DNA from: Sabethes cyaneus
Lineage: Eukaryota; Arthropoda; Insecta; Diptera; Culicidae
Direction: 5' to 3'
NCBI RefSeq assembly: GCF_943734655.1
Contig: NC_071355.1
Coordinates: forward strand, 71,119,449 to 71,183,448
Length of the DNA: 64,000 bases
Shown here: piece by piece, positions 46,870-57,468 of the stretch
Layout: each line of letters begins with the position of its first letter
Numbering within the stretch: the stretch's first letter is position 1
The notes under the pieces: generated by a model
What the model was told of the DNA's origin: nothing
Seen by the model: only the letters and a program-made list of their open reading frames with translations
Database searches by the model: none
Position numbers and translations under genes: made by a program

Positions 46870-47275
46870 TGGTCTAACAAGCATAAAGGAAACGAGGATA
46901 ACGAGAAAAAAAAGTTCAAACAGGATGTGAAGGTAGAAATTAGACAAAAACCATAGAAAAAAGAAAAGAAAAACAGGAACAAACAAAGGAAAAAGAAAGA
47001 GAAAAAGACGAAAAATGGGACTTTCTAAAAACGGAATAATCGACACAGAAAAGGAGGAAAGCCGAGGCATCCAAATTATGAAAAACTGTAGAGATAAAGT
47101 CGAAAAATAAGAAGAAAACAAGATAAAAAAGAGTTAGAAAAAGATGAAAACTGGAGACAAAAAATAAGGAAAAAGGGAAGTGCAGACAGAAAACGGGAAT
47201 AAAAAAAACAACTGAAAACAGAAGAAAATCAAGAGGAAGAGCAGGACTGAAAATAACAAAAATGAGACTATGATT
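46870..47275 (-). repeat. Type-A tract, reversed
   Basis: A purine-rich AGAAAAACGGGAATAAAAAA-like tract, reverse complement of the type-A module. Frames on the minus strand are artefacts. Confidence 0.65.
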
Positions 47276-47334
47276 ACTTATCACAGCAATACCAGCTGAT
47301 TAGGTTGAAAATCTCCGAATTTCGGCTGCAATTC

Positions 47335-47485
47335 GATATAAAATGAACGTTGAACGTGGACTAGAAAATAGTCTTGAAACTGGACTAAAAATTGGAGGTG
47401 AAAGTGGACTTGGAATCGGACGGGACATATGGCATTAAATTAGACTTGAATTTGGACAAGGATACGAAATTAGACACGAACTTAC
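47335..47485. repeat. 12-bp array patch (inverted type)
   Basis: Units GTGGACTAGAAA, ACTTGGAATCGG, TTAGACTTGAATTTGG and ACGAAATTAGACACG, as at 8230-8270. It leads into the pyrimidine tract. Confidence 0.6.
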
Positions 47486-47489
47486 TTTT

Positions 47490-48400
47490 TTACACTTTTC
47501 TGTTCTTTTTTTCCTGTTTTTCAGCCCCATGTGGTTCCCACTTCTTCTTTTTTCTCTCTTTCTTATCGTTGTTCTTTTCTCTGTCTTGAGTTTTCGGTTC
47601 CATTTTGTCTTATTTTTAGTCTTGCTTTTGCTCTTGTTGTTATCTCATTTTATGCAATTTACTTTCGCTTTTTCCGTTTTTTCTTTTCCCTTTTTTTCTT
47701 TTCCCTTTTTTTCGTTTCCAGTTTTCGTCTTTTTCTAACGCTCCAATTTTTTTCGTCGCACTCCCACTTTCGCCCATTTTTCTTTTCTTTTTGTATCCCG
47801 TTGATCTCATTCTCCCGTTTTCCTCTATTGGTTTTCTTTTTTCTCTCACTATTCGTCTTTTCCCTTTTGGTTTCTCTTCTTTTCTGTTCCGTTTTCCCTT
47901 TTTTGTGTAGTTTTCCATATTTCCGTTTTCTCACCATTTCTGTTACGTTTTTTCTCGGTGCCTCTTTCCTCTGTTTCTTTCATTTTTCATCTTATCTCTC
48001 GTGTTTTTCTATTTTCTGTCTGTTGTTTTGGCTTTCTTTTCCTTTCCTGTCCCGATATTCACCCTTTTCAATTCTGATTGTTTATATTCCACCATTTTCA
48101 GGCTCGGTTGTTTCTTATTCTTTAACTCTTTATTTTCTTGTTTTCTTGAATGGAACATTCTTCCTTCTAAAATGTGTTCCTTATCTTTCTCTCCTGTCAC
48201 GTGCTTTTCGTTTTATCCCGTTTGTTTTCGGTTCTTATTTCTCTCTCTTCAGTTTCTCCTTTTTCTGTTCTGGTTGACAATTTTCCTGATCTCATATTTT
48301 GTCCTTTTCTTTTCCTCCGTTTATAACCCTCATTTTCTTTTTTGTTACTGTTTTCTTCTTTTCTTTTCAGTTTGTCCTCATTTTTCTCGTTTTTATTGTC
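47490..48400 (+). repeat. Type-A pyrimidine tract
   Basis: TTTTCTTTTCCCTTTTTTTC-like units. The 248-codon frame at 47531-48277 is Phe/Ser/Leu-dominated and non-coding by composition. Confidence 0.75.
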
Positions 48401-48483
48401 TCTTGGAAAGGCAGAAAGTGTCTGATGCAAAGAAAGATTAATTGAATGAACTGAAAAATCCGATCTAGACCAAAAATATATCG

Positions 48484-48566
48484 GGGCAATGGCAGGTGGA
48501 GTTCGTATCCACGCTCTATCGCTTGGTACCCGAATGTTTTACTAACTAAACTACCGCCACCCGCTG
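48484..48566 (-). mobile_element. tRNA-like SINE head
   Basis: On the minus strand GGTGGCGGTAGTTTAGTTAG resembles an acceptor start plus box A, and GTGGATACGAACTCCAC is a T-arm-like hairpin in the box B position. The D and anticodon stems are poor, so it is more likely a SINE head than a tRNA gene. Confidence 0.45.
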
Positions 48567-49203
48567 TATCAGGTAGTCTAAAGATCTTGGGTAGCTTGGA
48601 GAAAATAAAAATTAGAATAACGGCATTAAAAAATTTTTGCTCTTCTATGATAGGAGATATGAATTATTAAAGTTGAAAATAATTATTACAAAAGATTGGG
48701 AATTGTCGAATAATCTTTTCAGATAGTATTTTTTTTGTTTTACGATGGTTCCAGTGTTATGAATTTTTGAAATGAGCAATGTTGAAGAAAGTCGAAAAAT
48801 TCCACTTTAAATTTTGCGGGAAAATCGAGGAACACCCTGTAGGACCTTTCAACCCAAACCTGTACCGGTTATAATATTTATGTAATGTTCGGATCAACTG
48901 ATAAGGAGCTGCAAACACTCGTATCGATAACGCATACTGAACAAGCAACAACCTCCCGTAAACCATGCAACAAAATTTGTAGAAAAATTTGTTTACAAAA
49001 CTAACTGTTCTGTAAGTGACAAAAAGTAAATTTCGAGTAAATCAGATCCAAAGTTAACATCGTCTAGAAAATTCGTCAGATTATATAATAGAAAACTAAT
49101 AACGCACTATGGTTGTGTTAGCTTTACTATATTAAATTCTATTGAAATCTTGGAAAACCACTTTGATTTTCGGGATTTATAAGATAGTTTTGAAAATGTT
49201 GTT

Positions 49204-49293
49204 TGCACTTACACCCCTTTCCTTCTCAGTTATGCACTTGTACCCCTTTCATTCCAAGCGATTATAGGGAATTATTACTTGAAGTGAAAAGGG
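49204..49293. repeat. CACTTACACCCCTTTCCTT phrases
   Basis: Two direct phrases (49204, 49233) and one inverted (49276). The same phrase recurs at 51965 and 52134. Confidence 0.7.
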
Positions 49294-49586
49294 TGCAAGT
49301 GCAAATCTTGGAATCATATTACAATCGTCTTCATTGAAAGGTAGGTTAGCGGGTAGGCAGCAGTAGTTCAGTCTTTTCTCGCTACGTGGCGCTAGTGCAG
49401 ATGTAATGTTTTTGTATAGGCTGCATCTTACGCTACTGACTATTTAGAAAGTTGCAGTCTTCTTCAAGGTTGTTCAAATGACTGTCATCTCGGAAATGAC
49501 ACTGAAAATAGTTCAGAATATTCTCAACGTGCAGCGCTAGTGTATATGCGAACTCGTTTTATTTGCTATAGCTTATTATTCATGTA

Positions 49587-49785
49587 ACCTACACACTTAA
49601 ATTTTTTTACCGAACTCTGAGCAGCCGAACGTTCGGTAAAATTCGATGGTGCCAATCGACGATTACGGATCATTAGTAATGTTTGGCATAATAAAAAAAA
49701 TTACCGAACGTTCTGCTGCTCAGAGTTCGGTAAAATTTACGATAATTTACCGAACTCGGTACTTTTTTTTAAGTGGGTATTACTT
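49587..49785. mobile_element. TTACCGAAC MITE
   Basis: The outer ends CACTTAAATTTTTTTACCGA and TACTTTTTTTTAAGTG are inverted. Inner arms 49605-49640 and 49703-49736 repeat TTACCGAAC and CTCTGAGCAGC in palindromic order. About 200 bp, non-coding. Confidence 0.7.
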
Positions 49786-49919
49786 TCTTAGGCAAAGTTG
49801 TTTGAGTAATAGCAGCCTTGCAGATGGTATAGAAAATAGTGCAGAAATTCCTCACTACGTGGCGCTACCGTATATGTAATATTACAGTATACGCTGTAAC
49901 TTACGCTACTGATTACCTA

Positions 49920-50196
49920 CACTGAGAAAATTTTTCGTATAGTTTCTATGTGTCCCACATATAGATTTTTGCAGTGTGCCCAGTAAATGATCTTTATGTG
50001 CCAAACAGTTATCATCGAAAAATTTGCACATACTCTTCATATGCGTATAATTTTTATGTGTATAATTGCACATACTATTTATATGGGTATAATTTGTATG
50101 TGTATTTCTGGGAGGATTGTGTTTAAATGCGGCACATAATCATATGGGATTTCATATGGAAATTTACTATTAGTTATGTGCAGAATATTTTGAGTG
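49920..50196. mobile_element. CACTGAGAAAA MITE, TA target
   Basis: TA at 49918-49919 and 50197-50198. The ends are CACTGAGAAAATTTTTC and, inverted, CACTCAAAATATTC. The interior repeats ATATGGGTATAATTT and ATGTGTAT phrases. 277 bp. Confidence 0.65.
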
Positions 50197-50629
50197 TAGA
50201 AAGTAGTGGTCTTCGAGAAGTTTATACAAGTGATTGTCACTTTCAAGATGGTATGAAAAATAATTCAGAATTTTGTCATCGGCGGGACTAGCGTATATGC
50301 GTATACGTTATTTATCATGATATGAGTAACAAAAAATATTACTTTCTTCGGGAAAACGGTTTTAGTAATAGCAGCCTTGCTAATAGTAGTGAAAATAGTA
50401 CCACAGAGAACAGACATCCAAGCTAGAACAAATTTTTCGTAATTTTCTGTGTAAAAATTCAAACGAAAAACCGTTAAAATTACAATAGTTATCAAACGCC
50501 ACCTAGCCTACGAATCACCAAACTTAATTGACTGTCAATCACCGTCAAGTATTTCCGTCAATTAACGATGAGAGATAACACTTGAAATAACTGTCGATAT
50601 TACGGGGCTATTTATCGATGATTTGACGG

Positions 50630-50704
50630 ATACTATTTCGAACAAAACTAGTCAAACATCAACTATTACTGTTGATGTTTGACTAGTTTTGTTCGAAATA
50701 GTAT
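50630..50704. repeat. Perfect 34-bp hairpin
   Basis: 50630-50663 and 50671-50704 are exact inverted copies (TACTATTTCGAACAAAACTA at the base) with a 7-base loop TATTACT. A weaker related hairpin GATACTATCGA / TCGATAGTATC follows at 50804-50840. Confidence 0.97.
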
Positions 50705-52189
50705 AATGATAATAAACATAACAACACGATAACATCAAAAGAAGACCGAATTTTGCCACGTGTGTGTCACAAATCGCAAATAATTTCTAACAATGAAATT
50801 TGACGATACTATCGATACCACACTAGTTTCGATAGTATCAACCAACCTTTGTACTATTCCCATCGTTCGGTTTGTTTACTGACGAGCTTTTGATGTTTTT
50901 TTTGTCTTTGCATAAGTAAAAAAGGGATAGAAATATATTGGATTTCAGTTTTGACAGATGCTTGCGGGTGGCGCCGCCATCAAACGAATCGCCAAACTAA
51001 CAAATGCGAGGGGTAACTTCGGGTAACTTTAACGTGAACGAGGGGTTATTTCGAAATGGCCGTTACAAAAATTTACATAAGTGTCTCACTGCGTGGCGAC
51101 CGCGTACATGTAATGTACTTGTGAAGGCTGTATCTTGCACTACTCATAGCTCATGATCTTAGTAATCTAAGAAATCGCTTATTTTCGGAAATGGAAACAT
51201 CGTTAGTCATCGATTTTCCTAGAATTCTAATTGTATGCAATCCCTGATTTGCCTGATTAAAAAAATCTCGTTGTTTGTTTCTCGCTCCCCCCTTCCCCTT
51301 CAGTGGCCTGACATCTTAAAATCAAAATCTTCATAAAATATTTGTAATGGCCTAACTTCAGAACGGCTGAACCTAAGAAATAAGTTTATATGACGTAATT
51401 TGTTCAATTATTCTCGGCTATAGTGGTAGCGTGCTCAGAGCACTCTAATTTGTTCAATTTGTTATGCGAAGAATTTGATTCTTTTTTTAATTTTACAAAA
51501 ATAAGTAAAATTTGGAAATTTTTGAAAAGTTGTCAGATTAAAACAAAACATCTGAAAGAGTGCCCATTAATAGCTCTTCGCCAGAATTTAGAACATGTTT
51601 TAACTTATCATTAATAAAGATGAGACGAATCTGAGAGGACATGTTTTGAGATAATTCACGTTTTATGCTTTTTATTTTGATTTTGCAAAGTTTTTTCTTT
51701 CAGCGTATTTTTTTCGCAAATACGCTTAATTTCCTTCAACTTTTCTGTTGACGTCATTTTTAAACAAATAAAGTAGTTTTCAAGATATATTTAAAAAAAA
51801 TTATTTATAAATACGCCTTTTTGAAAAGTTACTCCAGACGAAAATAATTATGTTTCATGGAAAATGAATCCTTGCGTAGCGTCCAACATATCAGCAAAAT
51901 TTTATCCCAATAAAAAATATTCAAGATAAACCGTTTTGTTAGTTGAGCTGGCATTGCTCATATAGTGCACTTACACCCCTTTCCTTCCAAGTGAAAACCA
52001 ACTTTTATTTTGCTGTTTTTTCATGATTCTAAAAACGTCATTAAACGGTAAAATTTTGACGTGAATTTTCTAGCATGCATAAAACCATGCTCAAAGTATC
52101 GTTTCCTACCATTATCTTGATTTTTTCAATTTTGCCACTTACACCCCTTTCCTTCTCACCCCCTCATTTATAATACGAATTTTAAATTA

Positions 52190-52470
52190 CGAGCAAGAGA
52201 AATGACAGAACTGTGGTTGAACCAGTTGGTTGATATTGACAGAGCAGAGACATTTCGCAATTAAATAAATTGGTTTGAACGGTTTGAACAAACGGATTCG
52301 AAAATTTAGTTCCGCACATCTTTTACTGCGAATCTAAAGCGTTGATTCGATTTTGTGCTATTGTGTGTGAGTGTAAACAACAGTTTCTGAGTGAGGTGTC
52401 TTCAGCTAAAACAAAAGGCGGCTGGTCTCTAGTGTTAATTGCTCGATTTTGTAGGTCATATTTCTCAAAG
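52190..52470 (+). other. Candidate 5'-leader exon of the 59941 gene
   Basis: Ends in CTCAAAG followed by GTAAGTG, a near-perfect insect donor. No long frame, so it would be 5' UTR. The transcription start is not determined, and the left border is arbitrary. Confidence 0.45.
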
Positions 52471-53028
52471 GTAAGTGAATCAGCATAAATACTGAATTTC
52501 CTTTCTATAATATAGCAAAAGTAATAGTAAAACAATCGTACTAACCACTAGAGATGGTCGGGTTTCGGGCTTGAAGCTTTTAACAGGTATGGGGTCGGGT
52601 CGGGCTCGAGTTTTGGTGGGAAAAATAAATCTCGGTTTCGGTCGGTTTAGGTTTGAGTAATGAAAAGCCGGACAATCTACACATCCTTTTACCTTTTGTG
52701 CCAAATTTTCGATGTCAGTATTGGGTAAAAGCGTCAGTTTTGGCCATAGTTTGCCAAACCCCGATCATGTTTTTTAAAAAACGAATAAACTAGATATATT
52801 TAATATCATCAGCAGTTAATTTTAATCTTAGTCTTCTTAATGTATAAGTTTATTTGAGGAAAATATGCTTTTCTGTTTTAATTGTTGTCGAATGGAAAAT
52901 CTTTTTGAAAAAAACGAGTGTCACTGTAGACGTCTCTCTCCTCTGTATATATTATTTAATTATTCCAGTATTTACATGGCTTTCATATGACTTTTCAAAC
53001 TATAAATGGTCATCCAAAGGCCCAGCGA

Positions 53029-53216
53029 TGCCAGACTTTGGACTTTGAGGAAAAATCCGTAGTTTTACCACCAAAGAAAGGGTTATAGTTCCTTTTTAAA
53101 ATAGATTTAACCGCAGAGTTTGAACAAATTTTAAATCCAATTTTAGTTCAAGAAAATTTGTGCTTCATTTACTGGTTTGCCAGTATTATCTATTCGTGTA
53201 GCTGCAAAGTGTTAAC
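53029..53216 (+). repeat. Type-B module copy 3, left part
   Basis: TGCCAGACTTTGGACTTTG, ATCCGTAGTTTTACC, TTAAATCCAATTTTAGTTCA and GCAAAGTGTTAA match 962-1115 and 12619-12812. It is interrupted by element A at the TTAAxTAATTTCG point. Confidence 0.85.
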
Positions 53217-54159
53217 TACCGTAAACGTACCATATTCTGCGCAGTTAAGACATTTTTATGATTCTTCCGCTATTCTAAGTATTCTAGATTTAAATTAACA
53301 ACGTGAATAGCCTCAACGTGTAGTGCTATGGTCTATAATATCTGGTCAAAAATATGGGAATTATAAGTCGACCAACAATTGAGTATATTTTTCGTTTTGT
53401 AAACTTATCCACGGTGCCTAATTCTGCGCACTTTCTTGCCCATGTTCCTAATTCTGCGCATGTTTGCTCCAAATTCTGCGCACCCAAAAAGTGAAAATAA
53501 ATACTCCTGCCATGCTGTTTATGTCTTTATACGCTGAAAGCTCACCAAAAAATCCGGCATTGGTCATTACCATAATTAAATCCATGATCCGGCCTTCTTG
53601 TGCTGTCCGGGTGGCAAAGGAATATTGTTATCATTTTTACTGCCTCATTTTAAATATTTAATTCTCGATAACGTAAAGGGCGAATTGACTCGGATTTTCT
53701 GCATACTGATCATTACACTGTGAACTAATACTAAAAATTGTGTTTTCATGTAGAAACCACCAGGGGCGGACTGGCCCACCGGGCAACCGGGCAAATGCCC
53801 GGTGGGCCCCAGTAAAAATTTCGTCGTTACACAAAATGAGATTTTCCAAAATTTTTCTTTCAGTTAAACTTTTTCTACGACTCACGAATGTTCAATTGCT
53901 GAGGCCCCATGATTTATGAAATCAACCGATTTGATGATTGAAAATTCAGCTTCAAATGGAATTATTGGGGCCCCGAACTATAAACCAAAATTTCTCTTTC
54001 AATTGAACTTTTTCTATGACTCACGAATGTTCAATTGCTGGGGCCCCGTGATTCATGAAACCATTTAAGTTGAGCTGTTGGGGTCCAAGCTCAGAAAATA
54101 TTACCAGCTTCAATTCTGAGTAATTAAAAGTAGAATTAGTATTTCATCCGCAGTTATTT

Positions 54160-55930
54160 GACTACTTATAAATATCGAACTGTCGGCTTAAGCTCCATAC
54201 TTAGTTTACTTCAGTGGCGACGGTCCGTTATCGATCCTGCGCCGAATGAATTATGGTCCTTCAGTACTCAATCCTGGGCTACCTTTCTTCAAACCCCTCG
54301 AACACCAGCTGAACGTGCATCATCCTCGATAGCGCACATCTATCAGTGCGATGTCTACTCCGAAGTCTACGGCCTCTTCTTGATTCTATGCTTAAAATAA
54401 TTTTGGTTACTCTTTCGTCGGGCATTCTAGACACGTGACCAGCCCAGCGCAGACTGTCACACTGTACTATCTTCACTATAACAGCATATTTACATTCTTA
54501 ATACAGCTCGTGGTTCATGCGTCTGCGCTACACGCCATTTTGGATTTTGCAATATTACGCTAAAACCCGAAGCATTCGTCGATCAGCTTCTTTTAGCGTC
54601 CATGATTCATGTCCGTAAAGGGCCACCGAAAGGATTAGTGTTCTCTAGAGCGTCAGTTTATGCGAATTTGCAAGCTACGGGACTTCAGCTACAAAATGTA
54701 ATGCCTGCGTAAAGGCCAATTCGCAGCTGCAATTAGTCGTTTTATTTTGCGACTTACATCGTTGTCACATATCACGAGCAAACCAAAATATATTCAGTTC
54801 CTCTTCGACACCAACACCATTTGGATTTCCGCGCCATGTACTTCGTTTTGGCGGTGTTAATGGTAAGTCCCAATTTCTCAATAAATGACCTAAAGACTTC
54901 TTTCGCTGCTCTTCTTTTGATTTCGGTGATATCGACGTCATCCGCAAAATCAAAAAGCACGTGAGGTCTCATTTGCTATTCTGACTCATAATTTTTACTC
55001 ATCCAGCGTCACACGAATCAACGTAACTAGTTCTGTGGGAAAACCATGTCCTAGCGTTAACTGACACAGCTAATTTCGTTTTACTGAATCGTATGCCGCC
55101 TTGAAATCCATAAAAACATGATGAATCTGCAAGTTGTACTCCCGGAACTCGTCAGTTACTAGACGCAGGGTAAATATCTGATCTATCGTGAAGCGACCCT
55201 CATGAAAACCAGCTTGAAACTCGCCGACGAAGAGCTCAGCTAACGGACTCAGCCACATACGATAGGGAGAGCATCTTATAGGCAAAATTGAGCAACGTAA
55301 TGTCTCGATAATTTTTACTCTCAAGTCGATGTCCGTTTTTTTAAATTATGGGAAATGAGGCCAATCAACCACTCCTCCGAGATTTGTTTTCCTCCCATAT
55401 TCTGTTCCTGACAATGAGGTGGCGAATTGTTTCGTACAGTTGCTCGCTCCTCGCTTTTAGAAGTTCAGCCAGGATAGCATCCTTCACAGCATCTTTACCG
55501 TTTTTCAGCTCACTGATTGCTCTTTTGACCTCCTCCTGTGTTGATGGCTCCACAGTTTTACCGTCGCTCAAAATTCTTATCCTGTACTTGCTGATCTTCG
55601 TGTTTACTTCTCTATTCAACAGCGTCTGGAAATACTCTTCCACCTGGCTGCTACCGTCGTTTTGTAAGCAGGTGCCAGCACTATCATTGCACATCCCAGG
55701 CATGGCAAAATTCTTGCACCTGACCGTTTTGTAGAAACTCCGTGTGTCGTTGCTGGCGAACCTCTCCTCTGGACTGGCGAGCACGTGCTCTTCGTACTGA
55801 CATTTTTAGACGGTGGGTTCTTTCTTCCGCAGCTCTACCAGGACGAACCAAAAAGATTCGCGCAGAGTTTCGGGCCTTCCTCACATCGGAATCGTGTGAA
55901 GAAATTCTGAAGAGGATTCGCACAGAATAC
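54160..55930 (-). pseudogene. RTE-like LINE, 5'-truncated and broken
   Basis: Minus-strand motifs: ISELKNGKDAVKDAILAELL, GEFQAGFHEGRFTIDQIFTL, HHVFMDFKAAYDSVKRN, LFDFADDVDITEIKR, LTINTAKTKYMA and LRWAGHVSRMPDERV. They are in different frames with stops. The order and wording match the RTE at 30545-38518, but the copy is clearly more diverged. The 3' end lies near 54160-54200. Confidence 0.85.
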
Positions 55931-56219
55931 CTTGCTTATAGAAGCAGAATTCTTATAGGAAAATCCAAGATTTCAATCCCAGGGATAGCTATAACTCGGC
56001 ACAGGAATCGCCTGCACTATGGACTGTTTTGTTCTTCAGCTTTTTTGATACTTCAGTAATTCAGCTTATTTGATACTTGCAATTTTGCATGTCATTAACC
56101 CTATAACTTAAAATCTGCAGAAATATAAATGGGTGATAGATGAGGAAAACGTTGCATTGCTGGAAAAGATGCACAGTGGCACTTATCAGAATGTGAAAAG
56201 TTCTCTTCCGGGTTCGCTG

Positions 56220-56640
56220 AAGCACGGTCAATAAATAATCAAATATTCACGCTGCGGCAGATCCTCCAAAAAGTTCATGAATACAGAATTCTACGCACCA
56301 TTATTTCATTGATTTCAAAGTTGCGCATGATTCCATCGACCGTAAAATCATGGCCATTCTAACCTCGCAGTGGACTTTATCAACGTGATGGTCCCTCATG
56401 TGGGCTGTTCAATATGCCGTTACAGGATGTTATTAAAGGAGCAACACACAGGCACAATCTTCAGCAAATCTAGTTAGTTCGTCTGCTTTGCCAATGAAAT
56501 GGATATTGTCGATAGAACAACATCTGTGGTGGTGGCTGAAAAAACTAAAACTCAAAGTAGCGAAGATTGGGTTGAAGAAAAATGCGTCCAAACTAAAGTA
56601 CCGTGAACCGCTAATATGCCGCACACGCTAAAAGTTGGTG
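56220..56640 (+). pseudogene. Second LINE RT fragment, opposite strand
   Basis: The plus strand reads IFTLRQILQKVHEYRI, FIDFKVAHDSIDRKIMAIL and, after breaks, FVCFANEMDIVDRTTSVVV, the RT core with FADD changed to FANE. It is heavily mutated. It lies head to head with 54160-55930 in the same hAT. Confidence 0.75.
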
Positions 56641-57468
56641 ACTCGGTCCTAGTGACGAGTGAGCTTGTTTTGTTTCGAGCATCGAGCCGCTATGCTGCTC
56701 GTTCTCCCGATACTCGACACTCGACAGTGACTGAGTCGAGTCAAGTTGCACGGGGCCCCTAATCTCAAAGGCCCGGTGGGCCCTTTGGCTCCCAGTCCGC
56801 CCCTGGAAACCACTTCACCACGCTCTGACAGCCCAATGAGGTTGGACATTTAAAAAAATAGAAGACATGGTTTCACGAATTGGCGCTCGTAGTTTCGGAC
56901 CCCGAGACACAGCACAGGATGCCAATCAATGCAAGTTGAAGATTCTACTTGAATTTTCATGCCTCTATACCTCAGCCATTTGGGTGAGGTTGCGTATTCT
57001 TTCGCGATTTCTTCGTAGGATACATTACATGCGCAGAATTTGGAACATGAATAAAAAATCGGTGCCTAAATCTGCGCACTATTGCATCGCATTTTTCAAA
57101 GGAAAGCAATGCATGCAATCACTCTTTTTGTCTAAAACATGACTTAAACTAATTATTCTTTCTAATTATGCTGGGTAATTTGATCATTGCAAAGAATTTA
57201 GATCATAATTTTGTTAATTTTCTAGAAGGACAATCTTAGCGTTGCTGCTAACAACGATGTTTTCTGTCATATAAAATGCTTTCAGTTTCACGTTAAATTA
57301 TTTCGCTCTCAAATATTATGACCCGTTTGTGAATAATAACGTAATATTCAACAGACAATTATAAAAAAATAACGCAATGGTCATAGTTATGCACAATGTT
57401 AAAAAATACTTATATAAAGAAAAATGCGCAGAATTAGGAGCTGCCCAGAATTAGGAGCGGTCACGGTA

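Larger units (their letters stand above)
49320..51170. repeat. Diverged ~400-bp repeat family with GTGGCGCTA core
   Basis: The ordered phrases ACGTGGCGCTA, GTATATG, CTTACGCTACTGA, TAATAGCAGCCTTGC and GAAAATAGT recur around 49385-49560, 49785-49920, 50280-50400 and 51090-51150. Two MITEs and a hairpin are embedded. No gene seen. Confidence 0.6.
53761..56805. mobile_element. hAT element nested in element A
   Basis: An 8-bp TSD GAAACCAC (53753-53760 and 56806-56813) flanks ends CAGGGGCGGACTGG and CCAGTCCGCCCCTG. The subterminal motif GCCCGGTGGGCC occurs at both ends. It contains two LINE fragments in opposite orientations. 3045 bp, no transposase. Confidence 0.92.
53219..57466. mobile_element. 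TA-target element A with AATTCTGCGCAC phrases
   Basis: TA at 53217-53218 and 57467-57468. The uninterrupted paralogues at 1115 and 12815 (GTTAATTAATTTCG) confirm insertion at a TA. The ends are CCGTAAACGTACCATATTCT and, inverted, CCGTGACCGCTCCTAATTCT. The phrase TAATTCTGCGCAC begins near 53231, 53418, 53447 and 53471. At the right it lies inverted near 57031, 57425 and 57442, and direct near 57066. Without its nested hAT it is about 1.2 kb and non-coding. Confidence 0.88.

Noticed and set aside
48484..48566. tRNA gene on the minus strand
   Set aside because: A box A- and T-arm-like hairpin is present, but the D and anticodon stems do not form well and no matching acceptor is seen. A SINE head is more likely. 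The same holds for 10098-10180 and 23950-24015.
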